From NCBI GenBank assembly GCA_004764695.1, contig SMSO01000025.1, positions 2,687,102-2,751,101 of the forward strand: a DNA stretch of 64,000 nt, given 5' to 3'. Position 1 is the first letter of the stretch. The number at the start of each line of letters is the position of its first letter. The stretch comes from Schizochytrium sp. TIO01. Its lineage: Eukaryota > Sar > Bigyra > Thraustochytrida > Thraustochytriidae. Position numbers and translations under genes: made by a program. The notes beneath the pieces were generated by a model. It did no database searches, had not been told where the DNA came from, and was given only the letters and a program-made list of their open reading frames with translations. Below, one piece after another: positions 1-10,081 of this stretch.

Positions 1-788
1 TAGTATATTAGAAACTTTATATTGCGTGCACGAATGTATAGTTTGCTTTGGCAATGGAATAGCTTTACCAAATGTACATTGAGAACATGATTCTAAGCTA
101 GCCGTAAATTTATCTAAATGATTTGTGAAATTCATAAATTAAAGGTCGATAGTCAAATTTTCAAATCATTGAAATCTATGATCCTTGACTTTCCTTGGTC
201 TTACATTTTGTAGCATGGTCAAGTATGAAATGCAAACAGCCTTTGGTCTTGTTAATTTTAAGGGGGTGGATTTCGCTTAAAGGTGTATAAGTTCATAATA
301 AGAGATCAGTCATCATTTTCATTTCGGCTTTTGATCATGAAGCATAAATTTATCAATATATTTCTTCGTAAATCATCTCATGATTACTGGAAGAATGACT
401 TGCCCATAACCTACCTTAAATAGGTACCACTACTTTTCCCAGTTGTTTTTTGTTTTTGGTAATTAAGAACCTATTTGTCATTATTTTTTATCATCCTTCT
501 TTAAAATCATACTATTTCTTCTGACGAGATTCTTATACTTATTAGTACTAGCACTAAGTAGTAGAGATATCAGCCTCATCATGCTGCTAAAAAGTATTCT
601 TTCCCGTTTTCATTTTCATAACGTTTTTATGGATTCGAGGCCTTCGATTCATTCAACAGCTCGAGGATCGAATCTAAGAACGCCCCACCTGCTCAGGTAC
701 TAGGACATATTTTGTTTCCTCATCAGCTCTTTTTCGATGAAAATCAACGGTCCCGAAATTGAGCGTCACTGGGGTACGCTGTGACTAA

Positions 789-1003
789 AAGGAGCCTAGA
801 AGTGCAACGACGGCACTGCCCTCTGAAGTTGTGGTTGATCGCATCATCGCTTTTGGAAGCCAAAGAAGATCCGCGAAATGTGTACACCGTGTCTGGTGCC
901 ACTCACTGCTTTTGTGAGAGGGGTGGCGGTTAGGATCGCTCTACAGGACCCGCGTACAGCCGAGGATTGCTTCCTTCAAGTTGATTGAGCGAGTGAATGA
1001 TTA
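789..1003 (+). pseudogene. possible F-box protein relic
   Basis: A short open stretch from 789 to the TGA at 915-917 reads like an F-box: LPSEVVVDRIIAF, then a Cys/Val/Trp-containing second helix (CVHRVW). In the same frame after the stop, EGWRLGSLYRTRV looks like the usual continuation, and the frame closes again near 1003. There is no start codon, and stops interrupt the frame. This could be a decayed gene fragment, an exon with undetected introns, or chance. The call rests only on motif resemblance. Confidence 0.25.
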
Positions 1004-1222
1004 GAAGATGGTGGCCACGTCCATCACGTTTCAAGTTGTTCGTCTCCTGCAAAGAATCACCTCTCGCGTGAAAGCCCATCGCTAATTTGCACACGCGACG
1101 CAGAAGGAGATCAAGCTAGGTAGCCAGTATGACCTACAAACTCAACTCGCAAACGGATGGCTGCGGCACTCAAACTCGTGTAGTTCTATGAAAATAAAGC
1201 TCTGGCATTGTCATCGACTCGT

Positions 1223-1235
1223 GAAGAAGAAGAAG

Positions 1236-1265
<30 letters not shown>
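1223..1265 (+). repeat. (GAA)n microsatellite
   Basis: An uninterrupted run of about 14 GAA triplets in intergenic DNA. It is not inside any supported gene. Confidence 0.95.
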
Positions 1266-1266
<1 letters not shown>

Positions 1267-2294
1267 CAGTCGGAGCCCTTATGATCCAAGAACCCGGCGT
1301 CGTGAGGTGATTCGTAGCTCATGCCGAGAACGGATGAATCGAATCTCATCGGTTTTAGTCGTGCTTCAGCTTCGGTAGGATGGCCATCATGAATTACAGT
1401 TAATTTTACAATTCTCTGGCAGTACAAATTGCAAGCGTGGCCGACCGATGAGTCGTGGATTGATTGTGTCAAGTCGGAAGCGCTAAGGCAGTCTGTGGAA
1501 GGCTTTGCTTTCAAGGTCACTCACGCAGTAGGTTTGTCATGGGCTCCTGTAGAATCGACCAAAGCCAGCGCAATGAAGAGCGAAACGTCTCAAGCTGGTG
1601 TCGTTCGGTGTCAGCGTCGCAGATTAAACGCACGCAGGACCAACCGAACTAAAACAAGGGTAATGCAAAGGATTCTTTCTGAAGAATCCTATCCTCATGA
1701 ATGGTTTGATAATGATATTTTGACAGTGCAGCGGAGCTTGCACAAACAAGCCTCTGTGGTAAATTAATTAATAGGTGGTATGTAAGTAGATGGAGTTTGT
1801 CTGTAAGGACAACGAACATGATTCTCAAGAGCGAGAAGGGAAGTACCGAACTAGGTATATCATATACCACCTACCTACCTACCTAAAAATCATTCAATCA
1901 ACTAAAAAGCGCATTGCACTTGCAATGCAGACAATTCCTCTTGGCTGTGAGAAGACTTTCAGGAGAGCTGGCTGATTTTACATTTAACCCTCACGTTTAC
2001 TGACTGACACCTCAGCACTCGGAGTTCTCAAGAGCCAGGACACTTCTTCAGCATTCTTCGGTCACCATCGCAGTAGTCCAACTAATGCAGCCAGCCACCA
2101 TGAATTCTAGGCGTGAAACTAAACAAACAGAAAGCTTGGCATAGATTATCTTGTGTTTCCAGCACTGCCTATTACGCTGCTCAGCCTTTTCTGAAAGCCA
2201 TCTTGTCCACCCTGTAATCGCCTCACTTAACCTCAGCCACTCCTCATGGCTAGCATTCCAGCTAGCAAATAGATTAGCAGAGGCTACCCTAGGT

Positions 2295-2336
2295 ACATAC
2301 ATACATACATACATACATACATACATACATACATAC
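2295..2336 (+). repeat. (ACAT)n microsatellite
   Basis: About ten tandem ACAT tetranucleotides roughly 240 bases upstream of the ATG of the next gene. Open frames across it encode only YVCM/HTYI periodic peptides and are artefacts of the repeat. Confidence 0.95.
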
Positions 2337-2576
2337 ACAGTGCGGTCAGTACGGAAATCCGAAGTAGATCCAGGAAAGCCGGGAAATTAAAATGAGCGGA
2401 AGTCCGGTGATGTGTTTCGGAATTCCGGGACACTGGGGACCAGCCTGCTTTGTTGGTTGAGAGCGCGAGGAAGGTCTTTCTCCTTGTTGGTTTGGGGTCT
2501 CTTATGTACGAAGAGCTCAAACGCAAGGGCCGGAGCAGCTTCAGCGAGGCAGCTTCAGGTCTGCGGAGTGGACAAA

Positions 2577-3551
2577 ATGGCTGGCAACAAAGCACGCAGG
2601 CAGAAGCGTGCCTCTCGCGTGGCGCGTCAGAATCTGAATGCTAAGACACCGGTGCGCAACGCCCGCGCTGAGAGAGTCGCTCGTGCGGTGGCCTCGGACA
2701 TTGTGCATCACAGTGACGCCGCTGCCGCCAAAGCGCTCCTCGCCTCCTCCTCGGGGTCTAATGCAGCGGCTTCCGGCTCTCTACTCGGATCGGCTGCCGC
2801 CAAACGTGCTGCTGCCGCTCGGAACTCTGCCGGCCGCGACACCATGGATGCGGAGTTGAGTGATGGAGGCCATCGGAACTCAAGCTCGAATTCAAACTCT
2901 GCCAACGCAAGGGGCCTCCAGACACTGAGCTCTCAGAAGAAAAAGAGATCCCGGGTAGAGGTGGACGACGACGTCCTGGATGAGAGCTCATGGAAGAGGC
3001 GTCAGAAGGAGGTCACACTCACAGGCTTTTCAGCGCCGACCTTTGTTATGCAGGACCAGGGTCAACAGGGTCCTGGAAGCGCTATGCAACAGCCTGCGCA
3101 GATTGGAAAACTTAGCAAGGATCTGCTTGAGTCGCTAGAAGAGGCGCACGTCATCAGGGAGGCAGAAATAGCGCAGGCAAGACGCCAGCGTGAGATTAAG
3201 CGTCTTGGGACGGGACAGAGACGTAAGACAGCTGGGAATGCGTTTGCTGCGCTCATGGATTCTGATGATGAAGAAGATGAAGTCAATAAACCCTCGGGAT
3301 TGTTTTTCGCACCGTCAACTCTTGTGCTGGACTCTGATCATAACGTTGAGCCGATCTTTGGAAAGAAGAGGTCCGGCTCGCAGAAAAAGCCCGTGACCCA
3401 AAAGCTCACACCCATGGCTCAGTCGTCCTTTTCTTCTCAGACGTGGACTAAAAACGTATCTGCGAATCAAACGAAACATGACAATATCTCCAACAAGAAA
3501 AAATCGTCTGTTGTACCAAATGTTGAGGACGAGATCGATGACCTTTTGTAA
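2577..3551 (+). CDS. low-complexity basic/acidic protein, unknown function
   Basis: A 324-residue protein. The start is the ATG in ACAAAATGG; the frame is open further upstream but has no earlier ATG. The N-terminus is strongly basic (MAGNKARRQKRASRVARQN), followed by an Ala/Ser-rich segment (residues ~45-95), a Lys/Arg patch KKKRSRVEVDD near 123, a helical Glu/Arg-rich segment (residues ~185-225, LESLEEAHVIREAEIAQARR), an acidic patch DSDDEEDE near 235, and an acidic C-terminus ending EDEIDDLL. The basic tracts suggest a nuclear or nucleolar protein, perhaps in ribosome biogenesis or RNA handling, but I recognise no family. The gene is convergent with the zinc-finger gene at 4397-5962. Confidence 0.75.
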   Translation: MAGNKARRQKRASRVARQNLNAKTPVRNARAERVARAVASDIVHHSDAAAAKALLASSSGSNAAASGSLLGSAAAKRAAAARNSAGRDTMDAELSDGGHRNSSSNSNSANARGLQTLSSQKKKRSRVEVDDDVLDESSWKRRQKEVTLTGFSAPTFVMQDQGQQGPGSAMQQPAQIGKLSKDLLESLEEAHVIREAEIAQARRQREIKRLGTGQRRKTAGNAFAALMDSDDEEDEVNKPSGLFFAPSTLVLDSDHNVEPIFGKKRSGSQKKPVTQKLTPMAQSSFSSQTWTKNVSANQTKHDNISNKKKSSVVPNVEDEIDDLL

Positions 3552-4396
3552 ACGTAGTAAATAATTTCACATTTCTTTTATTTGAAAGAGAAGTACTATT
3601 ACACTTCACTATATTTAGCAGCAGTACATCTCCGGAAATAATATCATTGCTGCTGCTTCGCGACAATATTTTCGAAAGTCTGGTGCAAGTCTTTGACACA
3701 ACTTTCTCTTTAGCCTAAGTAAATTCAGTTGCAGACGGAAGCTTGCTGGCTAGACCCTGGTCACAACATAATAACAGATCCAAAAGCTAAGATTGAAATA
3801 GTTCATCACATCAGAACATCTTGAAAGTTTTGAAATTTTCATTTATGTGTAGATTCTATGTGAAAAGGTTAAAAATGAAAGCTTATGCTTGTATGTGTGT
3901 GTTGTTTGCGTGTTTGCCAGCTCATGTGAGCAGGGCGTCTGTTCATGCTATAATACGCCCGAGCCATTGCCCATGACTCGAGCCATTCTCCCCCTTCTTT
4001 TGGCCAAGGGCCAAAACGAAACGAATGAGTGAGTGATAAGTGAGTAAGTGAATAGATGAGCAAGGGTATGAAAATTGTGTTTTGCAATGATGGCGAAGGT
4101 ATTATAACAACACCATAATCATTAGCAACATGTGAAAACAGGATCAATACATACCATGCCACTAGACCACCACTAAGAAGGGTGTCAAATGATAGCCGAA
4201 TGTCTGTCTGTTGGGTATCAACTCCTACTGATCAATCCAAGGCTATTACACGAAGGAGAAAAAGAAGAAAAAGGTGAGCATAGGATACCATCGATAATAG
4301 AAAAAGAAAAAAAGCAGTGTGCAAAAAACCTCTGATCCCTAGCCACTCTCCAAAGCGTGCGCCTGTTTCAGACATCGGTATCCTTCTATTATATCT
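3552..4396. other. 3'-3' intergenic region
   Basis: AT-rich spacer between two convergent genes. It contains degenerate GTGA/GAAT short repeats around 4024-4060 and A-rich stretches near 4255-4325. The 97-codon open frame on the minus strand (3869-4162) has no recognisable feature. No gene is supported. Confidence 0.6.
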
Positions 4397-5962
4397 CTAG
4401 TGCTTTGCTGCCTCCTCCTGTTGTCGCTCCAGAGCCACAATCCGTGCGGCGTCAAGCAAAGAGGTCTTAGGCTCCATAGCAAGCAACTTTTCGTCCCCTG
4501 CTTGGGACACAGATTCTTCACCAGCAGTACTTGCTGATGTTTCTGTTTTGGTGGTCTTGCGCTTCTTTGAATCCTGACCGCGATCCTCTTCCTTTGCGGA
4601 TGCTGACAAGGGTTTGAGGCCCATCTTCTCAAATGGATCTTGATCCTCACTAAGGCCCTCGCGACGCCGAGCCAGAGCAACTGCTGCATCAACGAGTCGA
4701 GCTGCCTCACTCACCCATGCAGTTTCGTCAAGGTCGGCTCTGCTTGGCGGCTGTGGAGGATCCTCTGGCTCTGGCAGCAACCTACGTGGCGCAAGACGCT
4801 CCAGCTTCTCGTCTGTAAACGAGAACAAACAGTCCCGCCTTGGTCCTGCCCTTATCAGTTGATTCCTGCCAGCCATGCTGAGCTTACAGCAGAAAGCCTG
4901 GCGCGGAGGTGGTCGCAAAAGTCGAATGTCTTCCAGTCCTGTAGTGAAGGCATCTCCAGGCTCGTCGTCGGTATCAGGGGCCTCGTCTGCCTGGCCACCA
5001 TCCGTATCATCATTGCCCTGGTGCTTAGAGCGTTTGCGGCGAGATTGGCCACGCTTCGCTCGCTGCCGCCTACCCATTCCAAGCTGCGGAGCATGCTGTG
5101 CACAAAGCTCTGCGTTAGTCACGCCAAAAACCGTTTCTTCATCGTCATCAAGGACTGCATTCCACTTGCGCGAGAGCTTTCCCTCAGATATTGCCAGGCG
5201 AAAGATACGATGAGGGCCCGTTTCGAAGCTCCTGGAGCCTTGTGGTGGTTGCAAGGGCATCAAACCGAGCCGTGTTCGCGAAGAGTCGTTCCAACGAACA
5301 AGGTTATCCAAAGTATAGCCAAGGTGGTGTTCGTGGCTTTGCATAGGAACCTTTGCGTCGTATGAGTTCTTACGGAAGCCCTGTAGTTTATCATCCTTAT
5401 TCTTCTCACGCTTGGGTTGTGCTGCAGTGCGAGTTTCATTATTTGACGCTCCCCGACGCTTGCGGCCGCGTGTGCTATCCGAGTCGGAGGCTCCGCGTTG
5501 CATTTTGTTTGCATGTGCCATGAGCTCGTTGACAAGCAGGTCCCGATGCACGCGCATGACGTGAGTCCCCAGTTTACCCCGCAAGATAAAGACACGTTTA
5601 CATGATGGAAATGGACATTGTAGTTTCTCCACCTGGTCCACTGTCCCAGGTCCATCAACCTTGACTGTCGGTGCTGCAGACTCTACCCGTTCCAACGCTA
5701 GCTTTCGAAGATCTTCCTCGCCAAGCTCCTCGCCACGCATTACAATCTCCATGGCGGCTTTGGCTGCAGGACCAAGCTTTGGCGCAGTAGCTTTCTCGGA
5801 GTTTTCCTCTTCCAGTTTAGCCAAGTAGTCTTTGTGCTCTTGTACAGTCCAACCCTTGCGGGCACAGAATCGGCATGCGGCGCCCCAGCGCTGCATGCTG
5901 CTTACCTGGTTACGGGCAATCTGGTACCCGCATCCTGAACACGGCTGCGACATACGAGACAT
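4397..5962 (-). CDS. C2H2 zinc-finger protein with N-terminal CxxC-CxxC motif
   Basis: A 521-residue protein starting MSRMSQPCSGCG. Two candidate metal sites are visible. The first is C8/C11 with C30/C33, a CxxC-X18-CxxC zinc ribbon-like motif. The second is a classical C2H2 finger at about residues 116-139 (C116-X4-C121-X12-H134-X4-H139). Between and after them are long charged, low-complexity stretches rich in Arg/Lys (for example GRKRRGASN near 165 and GRRQRAKRGQSRRKRSKHQ near 295) and Glu/Asp, typical of nuclear proteins. The C-terminal third carries short helical segments (DETAWVSEAARLVDAAVALARRREG). A single C2H2 finger with basic tracts fits nucleic-acid binding, but no specific family is recognised. 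It is transcribed towards the gene at 2577-3551. Confidence 0.82.
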   Translation of the reverse strand: MSRMSQPCSGCGYQIARNQVSSMQRWGAACRFCARKGWTVQEHKDYLAKLEEENSEKATAPKLGPAAKAAMEIVMRGEELGEEDLRKLALERVESAAPTVKVDGPGTVDQVEKLQCPFPSCKRVFILRGKLGTHVMRVHRDLLVNELMAHANKMQRGASDSDSTRGRKRRGASNNETRTAAQPKREKNKDDKLQGFRKNSYDAKVPMQSHEHHLGYTLDNLVRWNDSSRTRLGLMPLQPPQGSRSFETGPHRIFRLAISEGKLSRKWNAVLDDDEETVFGVTNAELCAQHAPQLGMGRRQRAKRGQSRRKRSKHQGNDDTDGGQADEAPDTDDEPGDAFTTGLEDIRLLRPPPRQAFCCKLSMAGRNQLIRAGPRRDCLFSFTDEKLERLAPRRLLPEPEDPPQPPSRADLDETAWVSEAARLVDAAVALARRREGLSEDQDPFEKMGLKPLSASAKEEDRGQDSKKRKTTKTETSASTAGEESVSQAGDEKLLAMEPKTSLLDAARIVALERQQEEAAKH

Positions 5963-7828
5963 GGTCCCACGTTTGTGTTTTTTCTTGGACTACGTACAAC
6001 AGCAAGTCTAAGCACACACACACCTGTCTCGCCCCAAAACGAGACAACGGTTCAACGCAGGATCGTAAGCTAAATACCAGGCCAGATACCTTTATTATTG
6101 GGCCTCTTGATTCCGAGAGTCTCACTTAGACAAGACAGAGTCGTTCGTATAAGTTGTGAGCTGTAGCTAGATTGCTCGTTAAAACTCGGTTTTTCCACTT
6201 TGAGAGCTGGGTAATTGAATCCTCAATCCTAATTTAAGTCCACGCAGAGAATATATCAGCTTGACTAGCTGTCCGTAGCCCTTCTTTTGCCAAACTGCAG
6301 ATTTCCTGCGTTTATTCCAGCAGCGCTGGCCGCTTTCACGAGTTTCTCAGAGCCCAAAGATACGCGCGTAGCTGACCACCTAATAGTGTCTAAGAGTGTC
6401 CGCGAGGGAAAATAAACCCAGGCCGTCAGCGTACGATCTTCGCAAGAGGTCTTTTTCCGCCGCCACCAGCACACAAGACGCACGCCGCAGGTGCAACTAG
6501 TTCACGCAGATCAACGCGCCCGCCAGAGCCTTTGATCCCGCGCAGCTGCCGAGACCACCAAAGAGAGAGCGCCACGCCGGCGCTGTCGATACCTCTTTGG
6601 CTTGGCTGTTTACGCTCCTTCTCTTTTGCCCATATTATTCCACATAACACATATAACACATACAACACATACAAAACATACAACACATATAACACATATA
6701 ACACATATAATACATACATACAATCATACATACAATCAGTGCCAAGCGGGCTAGGCACTCCTAGTCATTCTGCTAAGTAGGTCCCTACGCGCATAGCGTG
6801 AAGGAATGAACTACCGTACTATGGAAACGATCGATGAATCAATGAATGAATCAATGCGTACGAAGAAGTCAGCAATCCTGAAGAGGATGATCTTGCCTGG
6901 CTCATGAAGATCACGGTTTGCAGCTTGGGCCAGCATCGAAGTCCGTCTGGAGCCAGGTTGTGCCTGGATGGATCGATGGAGAACAGTCGAAACAACGCTA
7001 CGTTACTCACCTCTTCTTATTGTTACCCATCTCGTTTATCATCATTGCTTTGGCCGAGAGCCGCTAGAGCGTATAGGGAAAACCTTAGGAGTAGGTCCTG
7101 CCTGCTTTGGGGAGTGAGAAAGAAGCTACTCAGGACCTTGCGATTGCAGAAGTACAGGCTCAGAGAGGGACGATAAAACTGGCCAAGCATGGAGGGGTCC
7201 TCCCAAAGACACGTGACGGATGTGAGAGCACCATTTGACGGCGCCTTCGCTGAGTCCACGGCGGCTTTGCGACGGTCTTCGCATTGGCGATTCTCTTGTT
7301 GCTTTAGTGATCTAAGGGAGTGGTAGCAGGTGCCTACTGACCTAGCCAGCAGCTAGGGACTGCTAGGGCGGTGTAGTAAGCTCAAGATGAGAGTGTATGC
7401 CCAAATGGCCAAACGGCGCGCAGATGTAAGTAGGTTATAGAGAAGGAGCACAGTAGAGATTGTGGTTGGATACAGTAGAGTATCGCGAGGTCAATAGAGC
7501 AAATGAGATACTGTATAGTACGGGATAAGGAAGTGAAGTAAAGGATGCCGAAGTGGATAATGGAGGGTATAACTCACTTTGAAGAAAGGATTCTGTATAA
7601 TAAGCGGTGCTCATTCCTCATTTAGGGCAGAGAGCCTCGGAAGCACAGCGGAATGTTGGCTGCTTTGGAAATAGCTCTCCTTGCAGAAGCGAGGTGAAAA
7701 CGTCGCGACAGAACCCCAAAGCGCTGACGATTAGAGACCTTGCGAGGTTTTGCATTGAAGCGGAGTTGAGGGACTTATTATTTAGGCTAGGACCCACCTG
7801 AGATTGTTTGGGATATTTGAGGTCAGCC
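5963..7828. other. intergenic region, divergent promoters
   Basis: 1.87 kb between the divergent genes at 4397-5962 (-) and 7829-9685 (+), so both promoters must lie here. It contains a degenerate ACACATATA tract at 6641-6737 and AATGAATC-type short repeats near 6835-6855. Open frames are under about 110 codons and without domains. No gene is supported. Confidence 0.6.
6641..6737 (+). repeat. degenerate (ACACATATA)n / (ACAT)n tract
   Basis: About 97 bases of imperfect 9-10-base units of the type CACATATAA or CACATACAA grading into ATACATAC units. It is intergenic. Minus-strand open frames across it encode only an LYV-periodic peptide. Confidence 0.9.
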
Positions 7829-9685
7829 ATGTCGGAGGCCTCGGATCCAGTCCAGACCGAATGGGCGCAACTCAAGCGGCGCTATGGGCCTCAGTTTGAG
7901 GAAATTGATGAGAACAAGGCTTGTGAGCTGAAAGGTGTGAGCACCACGGACCCGGATTTCGATACTAACTGGCTCCCGGAAGATCATCTTTCTGAAGAAC
8001 ACGAGAACAAGGCGATTAGAGGCGTGAGACTCCGAATCAACCTCCCAGAAGACTACCCTACGAAGCCACCTAAAGTCACGGTTCTCTCGAAACACCCAAT
8101 CCAAACGTACTTGCAGGACGAAATCGACGCCTACCTTGTGTCCCAGACTGGACACTACGTTCTCAGAGCGCTGGCAAAGTGGGTTGACCGCAAGATCGGC
8201 GTGTGGCGACCTCCCCAAGATTCAGATGACGAGAAAAATAAGGCTAAGAATAAGGCAGCCGAGATTGACCCTGAGAACGCATGGACTCTTGCACAACAAC
8301 TCATGCTTGAAGATGCACTCATGGAATTTCCAAAGTCTATGGAGAAGCATGCTCGTTGGAGGGCAATTGCATCTCGTGTCGAGGGCAAATCGAAGCGTCA
8401 AGTCATTGAACGTTTTGCGTCACTCCGAAAGGCTCTACGCGAAGCCCAGAGTGCTGCCCGCGCAGAGTTTGAAAAGCAAGAAGCAGAACTTGTAGCACAG
8501 CGCGAATCTGAGGTTGAGGCTATTGAATGGTCGGATGAACAGCAGGCTGCATTGGATGCTGCTCTCGCAGAGTTCCCGGCTACCATGGACAAGAATGAGC
8601 GTTGGAAGAGCATCGCAAAGGCAGTGCCCGGTAAATCGAAACGAGAATGTGTAGAGAGGTTTAAGGAACTTCGCCAGAAGCTTCTCGACCAAAAGGCTCA
8701 GCAGCCTGCGACTCAAACCGAGGAGCACGCAAAACCTGCAGATATGCCTGCTGAATCGGAGGGCCCTGAAGCGTTGCCTGACTTGCACCCAGATGAAGTT
8801 GGCACAAAGCTTACTGTGACGTCTTTACATATGTCCAATGTTGATGTTCTTTTTCTCACGTCCCTTAAATGTGTGATCTCGTGCAGCGCATGCGGAAAAG
8901 ATTCAATCACGCGAATTGGCGATAAACAAGCTGTAAAGATTTGGTGCGAGGGGTGCTCTGCCCGTCTAGTTGTGCGGCTTAACCCAGCGCTTGTTCATGG
9001 TGGAGATTCTCCGAAATGTGCATTTTTTGATACTGAACATGCAATTGTGCAAGATGTAGCATCATGCGACTTGCGCGCAAGTTGTTCTAATTGTAGTAAG
9101 TTAGCAACATTCACGGACCTCCAGCGCGTGCGCCCCCAGGAACAAGCTTGTCGAGCATGCCACACAAAGCTTCGTCTTGAATATCAGAATTGGGAGCTTG
9201 AAATCATTGAGAAACAAGGCGCAGGTGCCTCTGCGAGTGGATCAAAGCGTGCAAAGAACATTATCAAGATTTCTCAAGCAGCCCAAGAACAAGCGCGCCA
9301 AATTACACCTGGAAAGCCACTGCCTAATTTGGGCATTTGCCGACACTACAGCAAGAGCTTTCGCTGGTTGCGCTTCCCCTGCTGTGGTCTTGCTTATCCG
9401 TGTGACATTTGCCATGAGGTTGAGGGTCAATGTGCCGAGACAAAGTGGGCAACACGTCACATTTGTGGCTTCTGTGGCACAGAGCAGCCCATTACAAAAG
9501 ACAAGCCATGCACAAATTGTGGAAAGTACATCAATATTACCAAGGCATCATCCCATTGGGAAGGTGGCAAGGGACAGCGTAACCAGAAGCTCATGTCCGG
9601 AAAGGACAGTCGGAAGTATAAGAACTCAAAGCTCAAGACAAAGAGCAACAAATCGAACCGCGTTGGGCCCAAGCCAAAGCCGTAA
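7829..9685 (+). CDS. RWD - SANT - SANT - CHY zinc-finger protein
   Basis: A 618-residue protein; the ATG at 7829 is the first in frame (the frame opens with TTG at 7808). Residues ~5-125 form an RWD-like domain with the YPTKPP signature. Residues ~150-205 and ~235-290 are two SANT/Myb domains of the DNAJC2/ZRF1 type (RWRAIASRVEGKSKRQVIER and RWKSIAKAVPGKSKREC). Residues ~325-460 carry scattered CxxC pairs. Residues ~490-570 form a CHY zinc finger (ICRHYSKSFRWLRFPCCG, then CDICHE, CGFCG, CTNCGK). The tail SHWEGGKGQRN and a basic KDSRKYK segment match fungal RWD/CHY proteins as I remember them. The likely location is the nucleus or ribosome-associated; RWD and CHY domains often belong to ubiquitin-pathway or zinc-handling proteins. 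Biochemical function is unknown. Confidence 0.88.
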   Translation: MSEASDPVQTEWAQLKRRYGPQFEEIDENKACELKGVSTTDPDFDTNWLPEDHLSEEHENKAIRGVRLRINLPEDYPTKPPKVTVLSKHPIQTYLQDEIDAYLVSQTGHYVLRALAKWVDRKIGVWRPPQDSDDEKNKAKNKAAEIDPENAWTLAQQLMLEDALMEFPKSMEKHARWRAIASRVEGKSKRQVIERFASLRKALREAQSAARAEFEKQEAELVAQRESEVEAIEWSDEQQAALDAALAEFPATMDKNERWKSIAKAVPGKSKRECVERFKELRQKLLDQKAQQPATQTEEHAKPADMPAESEGPEALPDLHPDEVGTKLTVTSLHMSNVDVLFLTSLKCVISCSACGKDSITRIGDKQAVKIWCEGCSARLVVRLNPALVHGGDSPKCAFFDTEHAIVQDVASCDLRASCSNCSKLATFTDLQRVRPQEQACRACHTKLRLEYQNWELEIIEKQGAGASASGSKRAKNIIKISQAAQEQARQITPGKPLPNLGICRHYSKSFRWLRFPCCGLAYPCDICHEVEGQCAETKWATRHICGFCGTEQPITKDKPCTNCGKYINITKASSHWEGGKGQRNQKLMSGKDSRKYKNSKLKTKSNKSNRVGPKPKP

Positions 9686-10081
9686 ATGCTAGATGGCCGA
9701 CGGTCCTTATTTGTTTTTTTAGTAGCGCAATAATGCATGCAAATTTGCGGGTAGCAAATGCCTCGTTTGGAGAGAGTAGTGGTGTTGAGATTTGTATTGC
9801 GAATGTATGGGATTCACTCCTTCTCTTTAGCTCCTGAAGGAAGCCAAACCTGCCCCATTAGCAAAAGTACATCCCAACACCACTGCACCTGCTCCGGCAC
9901 TTTCGTTGCGTTTTGAGATACTATATTGTAGAAGTGGACACCTACCTATTAACTCTTCTAGAGCCTATTATAATGAAAAGTCTGAAGATAAGATACTAAA
10001 AAAGATATTAAAAATCATTACAAGGTTCCTTCACGTTCAGAAAATTTGAATAATGGCAATTGCATGATACCAACCTTTTCT
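9686..10081. other. 3'-3' intergenic spacer
   Basis: An AT-rich spacer of about 400 bases between the convergent CHY-finger and DNA-glycosylase genes. It presumably holds both polyadenylation regions. No open frame or RNA gene is seen. Confidence 0.6.

Larger units (their letters stand above)
1..2576. other. gene-poor 5' flank of window
   Basis: AT-rich DNA with frequent stops in all frames. It holds the GAA run, the possible F-box relic, a run of CCTACC-type motifs near 1866-1885, and a tetranucleotide tract near 2295. Open frames of 60-110 codons here (for example 1429-1767 +) have no recognisable domain. No supported gene is seen. Confidence 0.6.

Noticed and set aside
629-698. Possible ATG exon (MDSRPSIHSTARG) ending at CAG/GTACTA
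   Set aside because: A donor-like end exists, but no matching acceptor or downstream coding sequence was found.
2048-2338. Open frames ending in YVCM repeats
   Set aside because: Artefacts of the ACAT tetranucleotide tract.
4640-5365. 241-codon open frame (+)
   Set aside because: Lies inside the zinc-finger gene on the other strand, and its peptide has no domain or compositional logic.
6426-6758. 110-codon minus-strand frame with LYV repeats
   Set aside because: Its N-terminal part is the ACACATATA tract; the rest has no recognisable pattern.
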